This document shows, piece after piece, positions 6,214-6,868 of a stretch of DNA of 6,868 nucleotides (positions within the stretch are counted from its first letter, which is position 1; each line of letters starts with the position of its first letter). The position numbers were made by a program, and so were the translations under genes. The stretch spans positions 1 to 6,868 of the forward strand of contig CAMVNL010000122.1 of NCBI GenBank assembly GCA_947168785.1. The letters are read 5' to 3'. Origin of the DNA: an uncultured Clostridia bacterium (GTDB lineage: Bacteria; Bacillota; Clostridia; Oscillospirales; Acutalibacteraceae). The notes below the pieces were generated by a model. It did not search any database and was not told where the DNA came from. It saw only the letters and a list, made by a program, of their open reading frames with translations.

Positions 6214-6868
6214 ATGAGCGCTCACCGCAAAAAAAGACCCGCCCGCGGGAAAAAACAATCCGGCGCGGATGTTAAACGTCTTTTTAAGGTATTGGGTTTA
6301 TCCTTATTGATCGTACTCCTTCTGCTGGCCGCCGTTCATTTCATTGCGCGGTATACCGATTGGGATATCTTCGGTTCCAAATCGAAAAACGACGTTCAGG
6401 ACGGGGTGATCTATAAGATCGACGCGGACACCGTCAGAATGATGAGTCCCTACGGGGGCGGCGTCGCCCTGCTGACGAATTCGTCTGTGCTGTATCTGGA
6501 TTCCTCCGGCAGGGAGATTGAAAGCAACAAGCATATCTTCGCGACCCCTGAAATGCGTCTGAACGACAAAACCGTTTTCCTTTATGACAAAGGCGGAACG
6601 GGATGCCGTCTCGAAAAGAACGCCTCCGTCTACCGTGAATTTACCGCGCCCGGCGTCGTCACCTGCGGGGCGGTGGGCAAAAAAGACAACTATGCCTTTG
6701 CTCTCGACAATCATGAAGGCTATCAGTCTCACATTTTTGTCTATTCCTTCAAAGGCGATAAGCAGTTTGAATGGGGCAGCGCCTCCGATTACTGCTTCCG
6801 CATGGCGCTTTCCGATTCCGGCAACCGGCTGGCGGTCTGTGTTCTTGGGGTTGAAAACGCCGAGTATT
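6214..6868 (+). CDS. DUF5711-like membrane-anchored protein, 5' part
   Basis: The function is unknown. The 218 visible residues run off the right edge. The N-terminus is strongly basic (MSAHRKKRPARGKK, then KR at 21-22), followed by one hydrophobic helix at about 26-45. This predicts a cytoplasmic N-terminus and an extracytoplasmic remainder. From about residue 60 the sequence is rich in short beta-like segments with recurring turn motifs (DGVIYKIDADTV, SVLYLDSSGREI, RLNDKTVFLYDKGG, MALSDSGNRLAV), the look of a beta-propeller. I recall this architecture from DUF5711 proteins of Clostridia, but only by resemblance. The ATG at 6214 has no good SD. The strong SD upstream belongs to the mini-ORF, so translation may depend on reinitiation. 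No in-frame ATG, GTG or TTG lies between the TAA at 6193-6195 and 6214. Confidence 0.8.
   Translation, partial: MSAHRKKRPARGKKQSGADVKRLFKVLGLSLLIVLLLLAAVHFIARYTDWDIFGSKSKNDVQDGVIYKIDADTVRMMSPYGGGVALLTNSSVLYLDSSGREIESNKHIFATPEMRLNDKTVFLYDKGGTGCRLEKNASVYREFTAPGVVTCGAVGKKDNYAFALDNHEGYQSHIFVYSFKGDKQFEWGSASDYCFRMALSDSGNRLAVCVLGVENAEY

Noticed and set aside
1..6868. CRISPR arrays, tRNA/rRNA genes, insertion sequences, defence or toxin modules
   Set aside because: Scanned for spaced repeats, tRNA-like arms, transposase-like frames and terminal inverted repeats, and found none. The window is filled by housekeeping genes.

Overview
The window is one dense, same-strand block of core genes from a GC-rich, low-redundancy genome, most likely a Clostridia-type Firmicute (Oscillospiraceae/Ruminococcaceae-like). 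This placement rests on three things. The order ecfA1-ecfA2-ecfT-truA is the classical Firmicute arrangement. The methyltransferase and the terminal DUF5711-like membrane protein are of types I associate with Clostridia. The SD sequences are of AGGAGG type with very short spacers. I could not run a search, so the placement is inference.

Layout, left to right, all on +: the 3' end of ruvB (Holliday-junction motor); glmM (phosphoglucosamine mutase, cell-wall precursor supply); a class I SAM-dependent methyltransferase gene whose reading frame is broken near 2635; ecfA1 and ecfA2 (two ABC ATPases); ecfT (transmembrane energy-coupling subunit); truA (tRNA pseudouridine synthase); a 76-base spacer holding an 8-codon mini-ORF inside a strong hairpin; and the 5' part of a membrane-anchored DUF5711-like protein that runs off the right edge. 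Genes abut or overlap: 18 nt ruvB-glmM, 1-nt overlap glmM-methyltransferase, 9 nt to ecfA1, 18 nt ecfA1-ecfA2, 4-nt overlap ecfA2-ecfT, 0 nt ecfT-truA. No convincing promoter or intrinsic terminator is visible, so the block looks like part of one long operon.

Functionally, EcfA1, EcfA2 and EcfT form the shared energy-coupling module of group II ECF vitamin/micronutrient transporters. No substrate-binding S component lies here, so the module must pair with S proteins encoded elsewhere. The other genes are housekeeping functions in repair, peptidoglycan precursor synthesis and RNA modification.

I see no new defence or mobile system. Three local anomalies deserve attention: (1) truA has no ATG/GTG/TTG that could start a full-length protein, and its frame opens with ATT directly after the ecfT stop codon; (2) the methyltransferase has a frameshift that looks like a loss of about 32 nt; (3) the truA-DUF5711 spacer carries a strong SD, an 8-codon ORF and a near-perfect 11-bp hairpin enclosing that ORF, while the real downstream start has almost no SD.
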